DNA of 64,000 nt from Bacteroides faecium (lineage in GTDB: Bacteria; Bacteroidota; Bacteroidia; Bacteroidales; Bacteroidaceae), in assembly GCF_012113595.1 (NCBI RefSeq), contig NZ_CP050831.1, positions 558,001 to 622,000 of the forward strand, read 5' to 3'. The notes below the pieces were generated by a model, which saw nothing but the letters and a program-made list of their open reading frames with translations, searched no databases and was not told where the DNA came from. Positions 1 through 7,022 of this stretch are shown here, piece by piece (the stretch's first letter is position 1; every line of letters begins with the position of its first letter). Made by a program: the position numbers and the translations under genes.

Positions 1-452
1 GGAGAACGGTGAAGCTGTGACACAACTACACGTTCGGCACCGTTAATGACGAAAGTAGCCTTATCAGTCATGTAAGGAATCGGTCCGAGGAATACGTCCT
101 GAATCACCGTATCAAAATCCTCATGGTCGGGATCCGTACAGTAAAGCTTAAGTTTCGCTTTTAAAGGAACACTATAAGTGAGCCCACGCTCTATACAATC
201 ATCGATGGTATAACGCGGCGGATCAATATAATAGTCCAGAAACTCAAGAACAAAATTGTTTCTAGTATCGGCAATAGGGAAGTTTTCAGCAAATACTTTA
301 TACAATCCCTCATTCTTACGCTTTTCAGGTGGGGTATCTAATTGTAGAAAGTCTTGGAATGACTTCAATTGTACTTCCAGGAAATCCGGATATTCGAGCG
401 GATTCTTAGTCGAAGCAAAATTAACTCTTTGATTTACAGTATTTGAAGACAT
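1..452 (-). CDS. rpoB: RNA polymerase beta subunit, N-terminal part (cut by window edge)
   Basis: The complement from 452 reads MSSNTVNQRVNFASTK and stays open to base 1, giving about 150 residues of the start of RpoB. Segments such as LEYPDFLEVQLKSFQDFL and the GPIPYMT...FVINGAERVVVSQLHRSP block are the conserved beta-lobe entry region of the bacterial polymerase beta subunit. The ATG at 450-452 is the only sensible start and lies about 100 bp after rplL, in the standard rplKAJL-rpoBC order. The gene continues off the left edge. A hairpin in the rplL-rpoB gap may adjust polymerase output relative to ribosomal proteins. Identification is very secure; only the 5' part can be described. Confidence 0.97.
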   Translation of the reverse strand, partial: MSSNTVNQRVNFASTKNPLEYPDFLEVQLKSFQDFLQLDTPPEKRKNEGLYKVFAENFPIADTRNNFVLEFLDYYIDPPRYTIDDCIERGLTYSVPLKAKLKLYCTDPDHEDFDTVIQDVFLGPIPYMTDKATFVINGAERVVVSQLHRS

Positions 453-493
453 CTATTAATGAATTTGGAGAACTTAATTTGAAATATATACAC

Positions 494-531
494 AAAAAGG
501 TTAAGAATCCTCTTGCGAAGGATTCCTAACC
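494..531 (-). terminator. hairpin with T-tract between rplL and rpoB (attenuator candidate)
   Basis: On the minus strand GGTTAGGAATCC (531 to 520) pairs with GGATTCTTAACC (510 to 499), with one mismatch, around an 8-nt loop, and is followed by TTTTTG. It has the shape of an intrinsic terminator but sits inside the L7/L12-to-rpoB gap, where E. coli has a partial terminator (rpoB attenuator). Partial read-through is inferred, since rpoB must be expressed from upstream unless it has its own promoter. Confidence 0.7.
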
Positions 532-556
532 GAATTACCTGATTACCAGGCCAATG

Positions 557-931
557 TTATTTAAGTTCAACTTCAGCTCCAGCTTCTTCCAATGTTTTCT
601 TCAATGATTCTGCTTCGTCTTTAGCCAAACCTTCTTTAACTGTGCTAGGAGCACCGTCTACCAAGTCTTTAGCTTCTTTCAAACCTAGGCCACAAGCTTC
701 CTTAACGGCTTTAACAACCTGAAGTTTAGCTGCACCAGCGCTTTTCAACACTACGTCGAAAGAAGTTTGTTCTTCTACAGCAGCAGCACCAGCTGCAGGA
801 CCAGCAGCAACAGCAACAGCTGCAGCAGCAGGTTCAATACCGTATTCATCTTTAAGGATAGTTGCAAGTTCATTAACTTCTTTTACTGTCAAGTTAACCA
901 ATTGTTCTGCAAAAGCTTTCAAATCTGCCAT
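557..931 (-). CDS. rplL: 50S ribosomal protein L7/L12
   Basis: The 124-residue acidic stalk protein recruits and activates translational GTPases (EF-G, EF-Tu, IF2). The N-terminal dimerisation and L10-binding helices (about 1-33) are followed by an Ala/Gly/Val-rich hinge (about 35-52). The globular C-terminal domain (about 53-124) carries the KEAKDLVDGAP segment that contacts GTPases. Length and layout are normal for the family. It follows rplJ by 47 bp and precedes rpoB. Regulation is expected through L10-L12 feedback, which cannot be seen directly here. Confidence 0.98.
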   Translation of the reverse strand: MADLKAFAEQLVNLTVKEVNELATILKDEYGIEPAAAAVAVAAGPAAGAAAVEEQTSFDVVLKSAGAAKLQVVKAVKEACGLGLKEAKDLVDGAPSTVKEGLAKDEAESLKKTLEEAGAEVELK

Positions 932-978
932 TTTTTGTATGATTTTAATTGTTTAAATACTTTGTTGTTTTTTGAAAA

Positions 979-1497
979 TTATTCGGGTCTCTCACCAAGT
1001 GTTTTGAGTACGCCGTGAATGGTGTTACCACCTGATTGAAGAGCAGAAATAACATTCTTGGCCGGAGATTGCAACAAGGCAATAACATCAGCGATAACTT
1101 CATTCTTACTCTTGATTGCAACGAGAGCATCCAATTGATCTGCACCAACGTAGAAGCTTTCTTCTGCATATGCAGCTTTCAGTCCGGGAATACCATCTTT
1201 CGCTTTATCTTTGATAAGTTTAGCAGGAACGTTTGCAATGTTGCTAAACATAACGGCTGTAGTACCTTTCAAAGAATTGTAAAGAGGTGAAAAGTCTTCT
1301 TCCAGGCTTTCCAGTGCCTTGTGAAGCAGCGTGTTTTTAACCAACATCAATTTGATGTCAGATTTAAAACAATCTCTTCTCAGTGCGCTGGTAGCAGCAG
1401 CGTTCATAGCTGTAACATCTACCAAATAGAAGTGACCATATTCCTTTACTGTAGCAGCAATTTGCTCTATAATCGTACTTTTATCTTCCTTTCTCAT
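979..1497 (-). CDS. rplJ: 50S ribosomal protein L10
   Basis: This 172-residue protein is the stalk base that anchors L7/L12 dimers on 23S rRNA. The N-terminal globular domain starts MRKEDKSTIIEQIAATVKEY and continues through LKGTTAVMFS; the C-terminal helix (about 130-170) is the L12 docking arm. Length matches bacterial L10. It lies 15 bp downstream of rplA and 47 bp upstream of rplL, as expected for one mRNA. Confidence 0.98.
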   Translation of the reverse strand: MRKEDKSTIIEQIAATVKEYGHFYLVDVTAMNAAATSALRRDCFKSDIKLMLVKNTLLHKALESLEEDFSPLYNSLKGTTAVMFSNIANVPAKLIKDKAKDGIPGLKAAYAEESFYVGADQLDALVAIKSKNEVIADVIALLQSPAKNVISALQSGGNTIHGVLKTLGERPE

Positions 1498-1512
1498 TTT
1501 TTCTCTGTTTTA

Positions 1513-2211
1513 TTAGATTTCATCCACTGATTTCGGGTCGATTTTGATACCCGCACTCATTGTACTAGAAAGATAAATACTCTTAATATACGTACCCTTT
1601 GCCGCAGTCGGTTTCAGTTTGTTCAGAGTAGAGATAAACTCTTTCGCATTGTCGCGAATCTGATCAGGACTGAATGATACCTTACCGATAGAAGTATGAA
1701 CGATACCGCTCTTATCAACTTTAAAGTCGATTTTACCTTGTTTTACTTCTTTTACAGCCTTAGCAACATCCATAGTTACAGTACCACTCTTCGGGTTCGG
1801 CATCAATCCACGAGGACCAAGTACGCGACCGAGTGCACCAATTTTACCCATGATAGATGGCATAGTGATGATAACATCAATATCAGTCCATCCACCTTTG
1901 ATCTTTTCAATATATTCGTCAAGACCAACATAGTCAGCGCCAGCTTCTTTTGCAGCAGCTTCAGCATCCGGTGTACAAAGTACCAATACACGTACTTCTT
2001 TACCAGTACCATGAGGAAGTGAAACAACACCTCTCACCATCTGGTTAGCTTTACGTGGATCAACACCTAAACGTACATCTATATCCAGTGAAGCATCAAA
2101 CTTGGAGAAAGTAATTTCTTTCACCAGAGATGCAGCTTCTTTCAGTGAGTATGCTTTCCCTGCTTCAATCTTTTCTGCAGCTAACTTTTGATTTTTTGTC
2201 AGTTTACCCAT
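1513..2211 (-). CDS. rplA: 50S ribosomal protein L1
   Basis: The 232-residue L1 protein forms the mobile L1 stalk near the ribosomal E site. Recognisable parts are the N-terminal basic segment (MGKLTKNQKLAAEKIE), the GTGKEVRVLVLC strand and the family signature LGPRGLMPNPKSGTVT (about 133-148). In many bacteria L1 represses its own mRNA by binding the leader near rplK; that is plausible here but not shown. It sits 15 bp after rplK and 15 bp before rplJ, so translational coupling is likely. Confidence 0.98.
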   Translation of the reverse strand: MGKLTKNQKLAAEKIEAGKAYSLKEAASLVKEITFSKFDASLDIDVRLGVDPRKANQMVRGVVSLPHGTGKEVRVLVLCTPDAEAAAKEAGADYVGLDEYIEKIKGGWTDIDVIITMPSIMGKIGALGRVLGPRGLMPNPKSGTVTMDVAKAVKEVKQGKIDFKVDKSGIVHTSIGKVSFSPDQIRDNAKEFISTLNKLKPTAAKGTYIKSIYLSSTMSAGIKIDPKSVDEI

Positions 2212-2226
2212 TACAATTGAAGTTTA

Positions 2227-2670
2227 TTAGTTATTAACCGGGAACTCCCCTTTTACAGCGATACCCATACTTCTAGCTGTACCTGCAACCATTCTCATGG
2301 CAGCTTCCACAGTAAAACAGTTCAAGTCAACCATTTTGTCCTGAGCAATCGTACGAACTTGTTCCCAAGTAAGCTCGGCAACTTTCTTACGGTTAGGCTC
2401 AGCAGAACCACTCTTTACCTTAGCTACTTCAAGTAATTGAATAGCAACGGGAGGAGTCTTGATTACAAAATCGAAAGACTTATCTGCGTAGTAAGTAATG
2501 ATAACAGGTAAAATCTTACCTGCCTTGTCTTGGGTTCTGGCATTGAATTGCTTGCAAAATTCCATGATATTGATACCCTTAGAACCTAGAGCAGGTCCAA
2601 CTGGGGGGGATGGATTTGCAGCGCCTCCTTTAATCTGTAATTTGATTAGTCCAGCAACTTCTTTAGCCAT
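2227..2670 (-). CDS. rplK: 50S ribosomal protein L11
   Basis: This 147-residue protein binds the GTPase-associated centre of 23S rRNA with L10/L12. The sequence opens with AKEVAGLIKLQIKGGAANP and PPVGPALGSKGINIMEFCK, the flexible N-terminal domain, followed by the rRNA-binding C-terminal domain ending near ARSMGIAVKG. Length is typical. It lies 61 bp downstream of nusG in the conserved nusG-rplK-rplA order. Confidence 0.98.
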   Translation of the reverse strand: MAKEVAGLIKLQIKGGAANPSPPVGPALGSKGINIMEFCKQFNARTQDKAGKILPVIITYYADKSFDFVIKTPPVAIQLLEVAKVKSGSAEPNRKKVAELTWEQVRTIAQDKMVDLNCFTVEAAMRMVAGTARSMGIAVKGEFPVNN

Positions 2671-2731
2671 TTTTTTATTGATTTATATATAAACATTAAA
2701 CGAAGAACAACAACAGCGTAACAATTCCGCG

Positions 2732-3274
2732 TTATTCTTTTTCCACTTGCATAAAGCCTAATTCAAGCGGCGTTTTGCGCCCGAATATCTTCACCATGAC
2801 CTTCAGTTTCTTTTTTTCACTATTCACTTCTTCAATGATGCCACTGAATCCGCTGAAAGGACCAAAAGTAACCTTTACAGTTTCACCAACCACGTATGGA
2901 ATATTGAGTTCTTCACCCGTTTCCTGCAGTTCGTCAACTGTACCAAGTATACGATTCACTTCTGACTGTCTGAGGGGCACCGGTTTTTCGGAGCCACCAA
3001 GAAAGCCTATCACATTCGGAGTGTTGCGCAAGTGGTGAGAAACCTCACCAACCAAAGCAGCCTCCACCAAAACGTAACCAGGAAGATAACTTCTTTCCTT
3101 CACAATTTTTTTGCCATTGCGAACCTGGTACACCTTTTCAGTAGGAATCAATACCTGAGATACATATTCACTAAGGTCGCTGTTTTTAAGATCAGCTTCA
3201 AGATATTCCTTTACCTTAGCTTCTTTACCACTAATAGCACGCAGAACGTACCATTTTTTTTCAATCTCAGCCAT
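2732..3274 (-). CDS. nusG: transcription termination/antitermination factor NusG
   Basis: The 180-residue NusG travels with RNA polymerase, modulating pausing, Rho action and coupling to ribosomes. The NGN domain (about 5-110) contains KKWYVLRAISGKE and RSYLPGYVLVEA. The C-terminal KOW domain (about 128-178) contains VTFGPFSGFSGIIEEV. It is located between secE (17 bp) and rplK, the near-universal bacterial order. Nothing in the sequence is unusual. Confidence 0.97.
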   Translation of the reverse strand: MAEIEKKWYVLRAISGKEAKVKEYLEADLKNSDLSEYVSQVLIPTEKVYQVRNGKKIVKERSYLPGYVLVEAALVGEVSHHLRNTPNVIGFLGGSEKPVPLRQSEVNRILGTVDELQETGEELNIPYVVGETVKVTFGPFSGFSGIIEEVNSEKKKLKVMVKIFGRKTPLELGFMQVEKE

Positions 3275-3291
3275 TTTTAATTCCTATTTTT

Positions 3292-3483
3292 TTAATGTGG
3301 ATAAACAATTTTTTCCATGAAGTTCTGGAAACAGACATCCATACCCCATACTACCAATGCAATAAGCAGGGAAGCATATAAAACAACTACTGCACTGTTA
3401 GCAAGTTCAGAATACGTAGGCCACGATACTTTATGAACAAGTTCGTCGTAAGATTCTTTAATATAAGCTATTACCTTTTTCAT
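3292..3483 (-). CDS. secE: preprotein translocase subunit SecE
   Basis: SecE is a 63-residue single-span inner-membrane protein that clamps SecY in the general secretion channel. The start is the ATG at 3481-3483 (MKKVIAYIKESYDELV). The longer open frame running upstream into the tRNA-Trp gene is not coding. The conserved KVSWPTYSE amphipathic segment precedes one transmembrane helix (about 29-48). Short single-TM SecE is the usual form outside proteobacteria. It lies between tRNA-Trp and nusG. Confidence 0.96.
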   Translation of the reverse strand: MKKVIAYIKESYDELVHKVSWPTYSELANSAVVVLYASLLIALVVWGMDVCFQNFMEKIVYPH

Positions 3484-3497
3484 TTGAATAATATTAG

Positions 3498-3570
3498 CAC
3501 GGGAGGAGAGGCTCGAACTCCCGACACCCGGTTTTGGAGACCGGTGCTCTACCAACTGAGCTACTCCCGT
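3498..3570 (-). tRNA. trpT: tRNA-Trp (CCA)
   Basis: A 73-nt cloverleaf on the minus strand. The acceptor ACGGGAG (3570-3564) pairs with CTCCCGT (3505-3499), and the D-arm contains AGCTCAGTTGGTAGAGC. The anticodon loop TCTCCAAA shows CCA, and the T-arm contains GTTCGAGCC. Discriminator base is G and CCA is not encoded. It is embedded between tuf and secE and is probably processed from the operon transcript. Confidence 0.96.
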
Positions 3571-3578
3571 GTGTACAT

Positions 3579-3610
3579 AATCAGTTCCCGATTAAAACCG
3601 GGAACTGATT
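3579..3610 (-). other. perfect 12-bp inverted repeat between tuf and tRNA-Trp
   Basis: AATCAGTTCCCG (3579-3590) and CGGGAACTGATT (3599-3610) form a perfect 12-bp stem with an 8-nt loop directly after tuf. No clean T-tract follows on the minus strand, so it may be a processing or stabilising hairpin that separates tuf mRNA from tRNA-Trp. Weak termination is also possible. Confidence 0.6.
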
Positions 3611-3622
3611 AAATATTGTGTA

Positions 3623-4807
3623 TTAGTCAAGAATTTCTGTAATCTGACCAGCACCTACCGTACGTCCACCTTCGCGGATAGCGAAACGAAGACCCGGGTT
3701 CAATGCAACTGGGTAGATCAACTCAACTGTGATAGTTACGTTATCACCCGGCATTACCATTTCTGTTCCTTCCGGCAAAGTGATTTCACCTGTACAGTCC
3801 ATAGTACGCAAATAGAACTGAGGACGGTATTTGTTATGGAACGGAGTGTGACGACCACCTTCTTCTTTCTTCAGGATATAAACCTCAGCTTTGAATTTAG
3901 AGTGCGGTTTAATCTGACCTGGCTTACAAAGAACCATACCACGTTTGATTTCGTTCTTGTCAACACCACGAAGCAACAAACCTACGTTGTCACCAGCTTC
4001 ACCTTGATCCAACAGTTTACGGAACATTTCAACACCAGTTACAACTGATTTCTTATCTTCACCTAAACCAAGGATTTCGATTTCATCACCTACGTGAATG
4101 ATACCTGTTTCGATACGACCTGTTGCTACAGTACCACGACCTGTGATAGAGAACACGTCTTCAACCGGCATCAAGAATGGTTTATCAACATCACGCGGAG
4201 GCAGTGGAATCCAAGTATCAACAGCATCCATCAATTCCATTACTTTGTCTTCCCACTTTTCAACGCCATTCAATGCGCCAAGAGCAGAACCCTGGATGAT
4301 AGGAGTATTATCGCCATCGAAGTCATAGAATGAAAGAAGTTCTCTCATTTCCATTTCTACAAGTTCCAACATTTCTTCATCATCAACCATATCGCACTTG
4401 TTCAAGAATACAACCAGACGAGGAACGTTTACCTGACGAGCCAACAAGATATGTTCGCGAGTCTGAGGCATCGGACCATCAGTTGCAGCACAAACGATGA
4501 TAGCACCATCCATCTGAGCAGCACCAGTTACCATGTTCTTCACATAGTCGGCGTGTCCCGGACAGTCAACGTGTGCGTAGTGACGGTTAGCTGTTTCGTA
4601 CTCAACGTGTGAAGTATTAATAGTAATACCTCTTTCTTTTTCTTCAGGAGCGTTGTCGATAGAATCGAAAGAACGCAATTCAGAAAGACCTTTTTTCGCC
4701 AACACAGTAGTGATAGCAGCTGTCAACGTTGTCTTACCGTGGTCTACGTGACCGATAGTACCAATGTTTACGTGCGGTTTGGTACGTTCAAATTTCTCTT
4801 TAGCCAT
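3623..4807 (-). CDS. tuf: translation elongation factor Tu
   Basis: The 394-residue GTPase delivers aminoacyl-tRNA to the ribosome. The G1 motif GHVDHGKTT (about 18-26), the DCPGHADY switch II region (about 80-87), NKCD (about 135-138) and the GSALGAL loop are all present. Domains II and III follow, ending in VGAGQITEILD. Length is standard. It is the only tuf in this window and lies between the tRNA cluster and tRNA-Trp-secE, the same setting as tufB in E. coli. Confidence 0.98.
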   Translation of the reverse strand: MAKEKFERTKPHVNIGTIGHVDHGKTTLTAAITTVLAKKGLSELRSFDSIDNAPEEKERGITINTSHVEYETANRHYAHVDCPGHADYVKNMVTGAAQMDGAIIVCAATDGPMPQTREHILLARQVNVPRLVVFLNKCDMVDDEEMLELVEMEMRELLSFYDFDGDNTPIIQGSALGALNGVEKWEDKVMELMDAVDTWIPLPPRDVDKPFLMPVEDVFSITGRGTVATGRIETGIIHVGDEIEILGLGEDKKSVVTGVEMFRKLLDQGEAGDNVGLLLRGVDKNEIKRGMVLCKPGQIKPHSKFKAEVYILKKEEGGRHTPFHNKYRPQFYLRTMDCTGEITLPEGTEMVMPGDNVTITVELIYPVALNPGLRFAIREGGRTVGAGQITEILD

Positions 4808-4857
4808 AGCTTTACTTGTTATTTATTTGATTAATAATCAGCATTTACATCTTTATG

Positions 4858-4929
<72 letters not shown>

Positions 4930-4938
4930 AAGAAAAAG

Positions 4939-5011
4939 AGCGGAAGACGGGGCTCAAACCCGCGACCCTCAGCTTGGAAGGCTAATGCTCTATCAACTGA
5001 GCTACTTCCGC
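4939..5011 (-). tRNA. tRNA-Gly (TCC)
   Basis: A 73-nt cloverleaf with acceptor GCGGAAG/CTTCCGC. The anticodon loop CTTCCAA gives TCC, which reads GGA/GGG codons, and the T-arm contains GGGTTTGAGCCCC. It lies 9 bp from the following tRNA-Thr(GGT), so both are processed from one precursor. Confidence 0.96.
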
Positions 5012-5041
5012 ATTCTCGCCAAAGTTGTCACTCTGATTTTG

Positions 5042-5124
5042 TGGGCAAAGATGGATTCGAACCACCGAAGTCGAAAGACAGCAGATTTACAGTCTGCCCC
5101 ATTTGGCCACTCTGGTATTTGCCC
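5042..5124 (-). tRNA. tRNA-Tyr (GTA)
   Basis: An 83-nt class II tRNA. The acceptor is GGGCAAA/TTTGCCC, the anticodon stem-loop CAGACTGTAAATCTG shows GTA, a long variable arm contains GTCTTTCGAC, and the T-arm contains GGTTCGAATCC. Its length and variable arm agree with tRNA-Tyr. Confidence 0.96.
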
Positions 5125-5201
5125 TTGTTTTCATTAAATAAAAGAACCAAAACAAACAATATGATAACAACCGTTGTTTTATCTTTATCCTTCATCTTTT
5201 G

Positions 5202-5275
5202 AGCCTCTTGTCGGATTCGAACCAACGACCCCGAGATTACAAATCACGTGCTCTGGCCAACTGAGCTAAAGAGGC
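5202..5275 (-). tRNA. tRNA-Thr (TGT)
   Basis: A 74-nt cloverleaf with acceptor GCCTCTT/AAGAGGC, anticodon arm GTGATTTGTAATCTC showing TGT, and T-arm GTTGGTTCGAATCCGAC. It is the first RNA of the cluster, about 52 bp downstream of a strong -33/-7 promoter. The 77-bp gap to tRNA-Tyr shows no further gene. Confidence 0.95.
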
Positions 5276-5326
5276 ATTCTAGCTAAAAAATGCAACCGTC
5301 ACGATCTAACGCGAGCGAAACGGCTG

Positions 5327-5357
5327 CAAATTTAGTTATTTATTTCTTTTCCGCAAA
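5327..5357 (-). promoter_or_regulatory. Bacteroides-type promoter for the tRNA-tuf-ribosomal operon
   Basis: On the minus strand TTTG (5357-5354) is separated by 19 nt from TAAATTTG (5334-5327), matching the Bacteroides sigma-ABfr pattern of TTTG and TAnnTTTG. It lies directly upstream of tRNA-Thr(TGT) and after the hpf gene, so it can drive the whole tRNA-tuf-nusG-rpl-rpo block. Confidence 0.75.
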
Positions 5358-5372
5358 ATATTTGCGCTTTTT

Positions 5373-5672
5373 TTATTTGATACGTTGCTTTTCCTTGTAT
5401 TTAACCAGCTGTTTGCCGAGCGCTTCCACATCCAAATCAATTGCTTCTTCAAATGTGTCGCACACTTTGCTTGCATAAAACTCTCCATTTGGAATAAGAA
5501 TCTTAATGCCCGCTTCTTTGTTATCAGCGACTTCCGGCTTAACTACCTTTAATGACACCTCTACTTTCTTTATATCTTCGTAATATTTTTCCAACTTAGA
5601 CACTTTCTTCTGAATAAATGCCTGCAATTGCTCTGACGCATCAAAGTGAATTGATTGAATTCTAATATCCAT
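5373..5672 (-). CDS. hpf: ribosome hibernation promoting factor, short HPF/RaiA family
   Basis: The 99-residue protein starts MDIRIQSIHFDASEQLQAF and follows the beta-alpha-beta-beta-beta-alpha HPF/YfiA fold (KVSKLEKYYEDIKKVEVSL, ...ASKVCDTFEEAIDLDVEAL). Members bind the 30S decoding site and inactivate or dimerise ribosomes in stationary phase. The ATG at 5670-5672 was chosen over a longer frame because an unusually good AAGGAGGT (5684-5677) lies 4 nt upstream. The gene lacks the long C-terminal dimerisation domain. It follows xerC by 16 bp, in the order rpsU-xerC-hpf. Confidence 0.93.
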   Translation of the reverse strand: MDIRIQSIHFDASEQLQAFIQKKVSKLEKYYEDIKKVEVSLKVVKPEVADNKEAGIKILIPNGEFYASKVCDTFEEAIDLDVEALGKQLVKYKEKQRIK

Positions 5673-5688
5673 ACTTACCTCCTTGTTT

Positions 5689-6570
5689 TTAAGCTCTTGG
5701 ATGAGCTTGTTTATACACTTTTTTAAGTTCTTCAAATGTAGCGTGCGTATAAATCTCGGTAGTTGTTATACTCTCGTGACCCAAAAGTTCTTTTACCGCA
5801 CCCAACTCCGCCTCATTATTCAGCATCGTGGTAGCAAAAGTATGCCTCAACACGTGAGGACTCTTTTTTTTCAGCGTCGCCACCTTTGACAGGTTCCGTT
5901 TCACTAAATTATAGACTAGATTCTTATAAAGCCGTTCGCCATTCTCTCTTACAAAGAAAGCCTCCGACCTTACCGAAATCTTCTCGTTTCTTATATCAAT
6001 ATATCCAAGCAACAAACCCCGCAGCTCATCGCCAAACGGAATCAAACGCTGCTTATTTCTTTTCCCGGTCACTTTCAGAAGAGAAGCCGAAAAATCCACA
6101 TCCTTATCATCCAAACCTATTAATTCAGAAAGTCTCATACCGGTAGCATAAAACACTTCAATAATCAATCGGTCCCGACAACCTTTAAATCCCTCGCCAA
6201 AATCCGTATCATCCAACAATCGGTTCATTTCGTTTTCTTTCAAAAACACAGGCAACGGCTTTTTGTTCTTAGGCCCCTTTATTCTGCATAAAGGATCTAT
6301 TGCCGTCTCTCCTTGCCTTAAAAGATACTTATAAAACGTCCGGAGCGAACTTAGCTTACGATTTACAGAAGTTGAGGTATATCCTCTATCCATCAATGAA
6401 ACAATCCATTCACGAACAAGCTCAGCCTCGACCTTCAGCGGATCAAATTTTCCATACTCTTCCTGAGCAAACTCCTGCAGTTGCTTTATATCTTCACCGT
6501 ACGCAAGAACGGTTTTTTCCGAATAATTCCGCTCATACTGGAGATAATCAAGAAAAGATTCTATCAACAT
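5689..6570 (-). CDS. xerC: tyrosine recombinase of the XerC/XerD family
   Basis: This 293-residue site-specific recombinase starts at the ATG of MLIESFLDYLQYERN. The SAM-like N-terminal core-binding domain (about 1-85) is followed by the catalytic domain. Visible catalytic elements are Arg in YATGMRLSE (about 148), Lys in the beta-hairpin VTGKRNKQ, HVLRHTFAT (His-x-x-Arg, about 245), LGHESITTTEIYTH with the second His and the nucleophilic Tyr. Chromosome-dimer resolution at dif is the family role. The location between rpsU and hpf, with no mobile-element neighbours, argues for a housekeeping Xer rather than an integrase. XerC versus XerD cannot be told here. Confidence 0.9.
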   Translation of the reverse strand: MLIESFLDYLQYERNYSEKTVLAYGEDIKQLQEFAQEEYGKFDPLKVEAELVREWIVSLMDRGYTSTSVNRKLSSLRTFYKYLLRQGETAIDPLCRIKGPKNKKPLPVFLKENEMNRLLDDTDFGEGFKGCRDRLIIEVFYATGMRLSELIGLDDKDVDFSASLLKVTGKRNKQRLIPFGDELRGLLLGYIDIRNEKISVRSEAFFVRENGERLYKNLVYNLVKRNLSKVATLKKKSPHVLRHTFATTMLNNEAELGAVKELLGHESITTTEIYTHATFEELKKVYKQAHPRA

Positions 6571-6643
6571 AATATCGCTACATCTAAAATCGTGCAACGA
6601 ATGTATGAAAAGAATTCAATAATTCAAAGGAAATTACGAATTA

Positions 6644-6835
6644 TTAATCTTCTATTTGCTGAAGTTTTTGTACGTAAACTGCACGTTCTCTCTTAAGTCT
6701 GTTAGTTACAGACGGTTTGTCAAACTGCTGTCTGCGTCTCAATTCTTTCACGATGCCAGTTTTCTCAAATTTTCTTTTAAACTTCTTCAGCGATTTCTCA
6801 ATGTTTTCGCCTTCTTTTACAGGTACTACAATCAT
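6644..6835 (-). CDS. rpsU: 30S ribosomal protein S21
   Basis: The 63-residue basic protein MIVVPVKEGENIEKSLKKFK...RREQ-type helix is bacterial S21, which lies near the 3' end of 16S rRNA. In Bacteroidota S21, S18 and S6 have been linked to sequestering the anti-SD sequence, which fits the poor SD use seen throughout this window. A clear -33/-7 promoter lies upstream, and xerC follows 73 bp downstream. Confidence 0.96.
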   Translation of the reverse strand: MIVVPVKEGENIEKSLKKFKRKFEKTGIVKELRRRQQFDKPSVTNRLKRERAVYVQKLQQIED

Positions 6836-6888
6836 TTTGTTACTATTAATATGTTATGATTAAAAATTTCCGCAGTCAAATTGCGCCG

Positions 6889-6918
6889 CAAAATTACACA
6901 TACTTTCTTTATTCACAA
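6889..6918 (-). promoter_or_regulatory. promoter of rpsU
   Basis: On the minus strand TTTG (6918-6915) and TAATTTTG (6896-6889), spaced by 18 nt, match the Bacteroides TTTG/TAnnTTTG consensus about 54 bp upstream of the rpsU ATG. Confidence 0.65.
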
Positions 6919-6980
6919 AACTTTCGGCAAATATTTCTCAAAAACTATTCATAAACAAGGCATTAAACACAGAAAGTTAG

Positions 6981-6988
6981 TACCTTTG
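6981..6988 (+). promoter_or_regulatory. -7 promoter box upstream of pepP
   Basis: TACCTTTG matches TAnnTTTG and lies 34 bp ahead of the aminopeptidase ATG. No convincing -33 TTTG was found at the expected distance. Confidence 0.5.
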
Positions 6989-7022
6989 AGTCACTTATGT
7001 ACCAATTATAATATTATAAAGT

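Noticed and set aside
3484..3555. 24-residue N-terminal extension of SecE
   Set aside because: It is translated from the tRNA-Trp gene; the ATG at 3481-3483 gives the conserved SecE start.
5689..6570. XerC-like gene as integrase of a mobile element
   Set aside because: It is embedded in the rpsU-xerC-hpf housekeeping order, with no attachment repeats or element genes.
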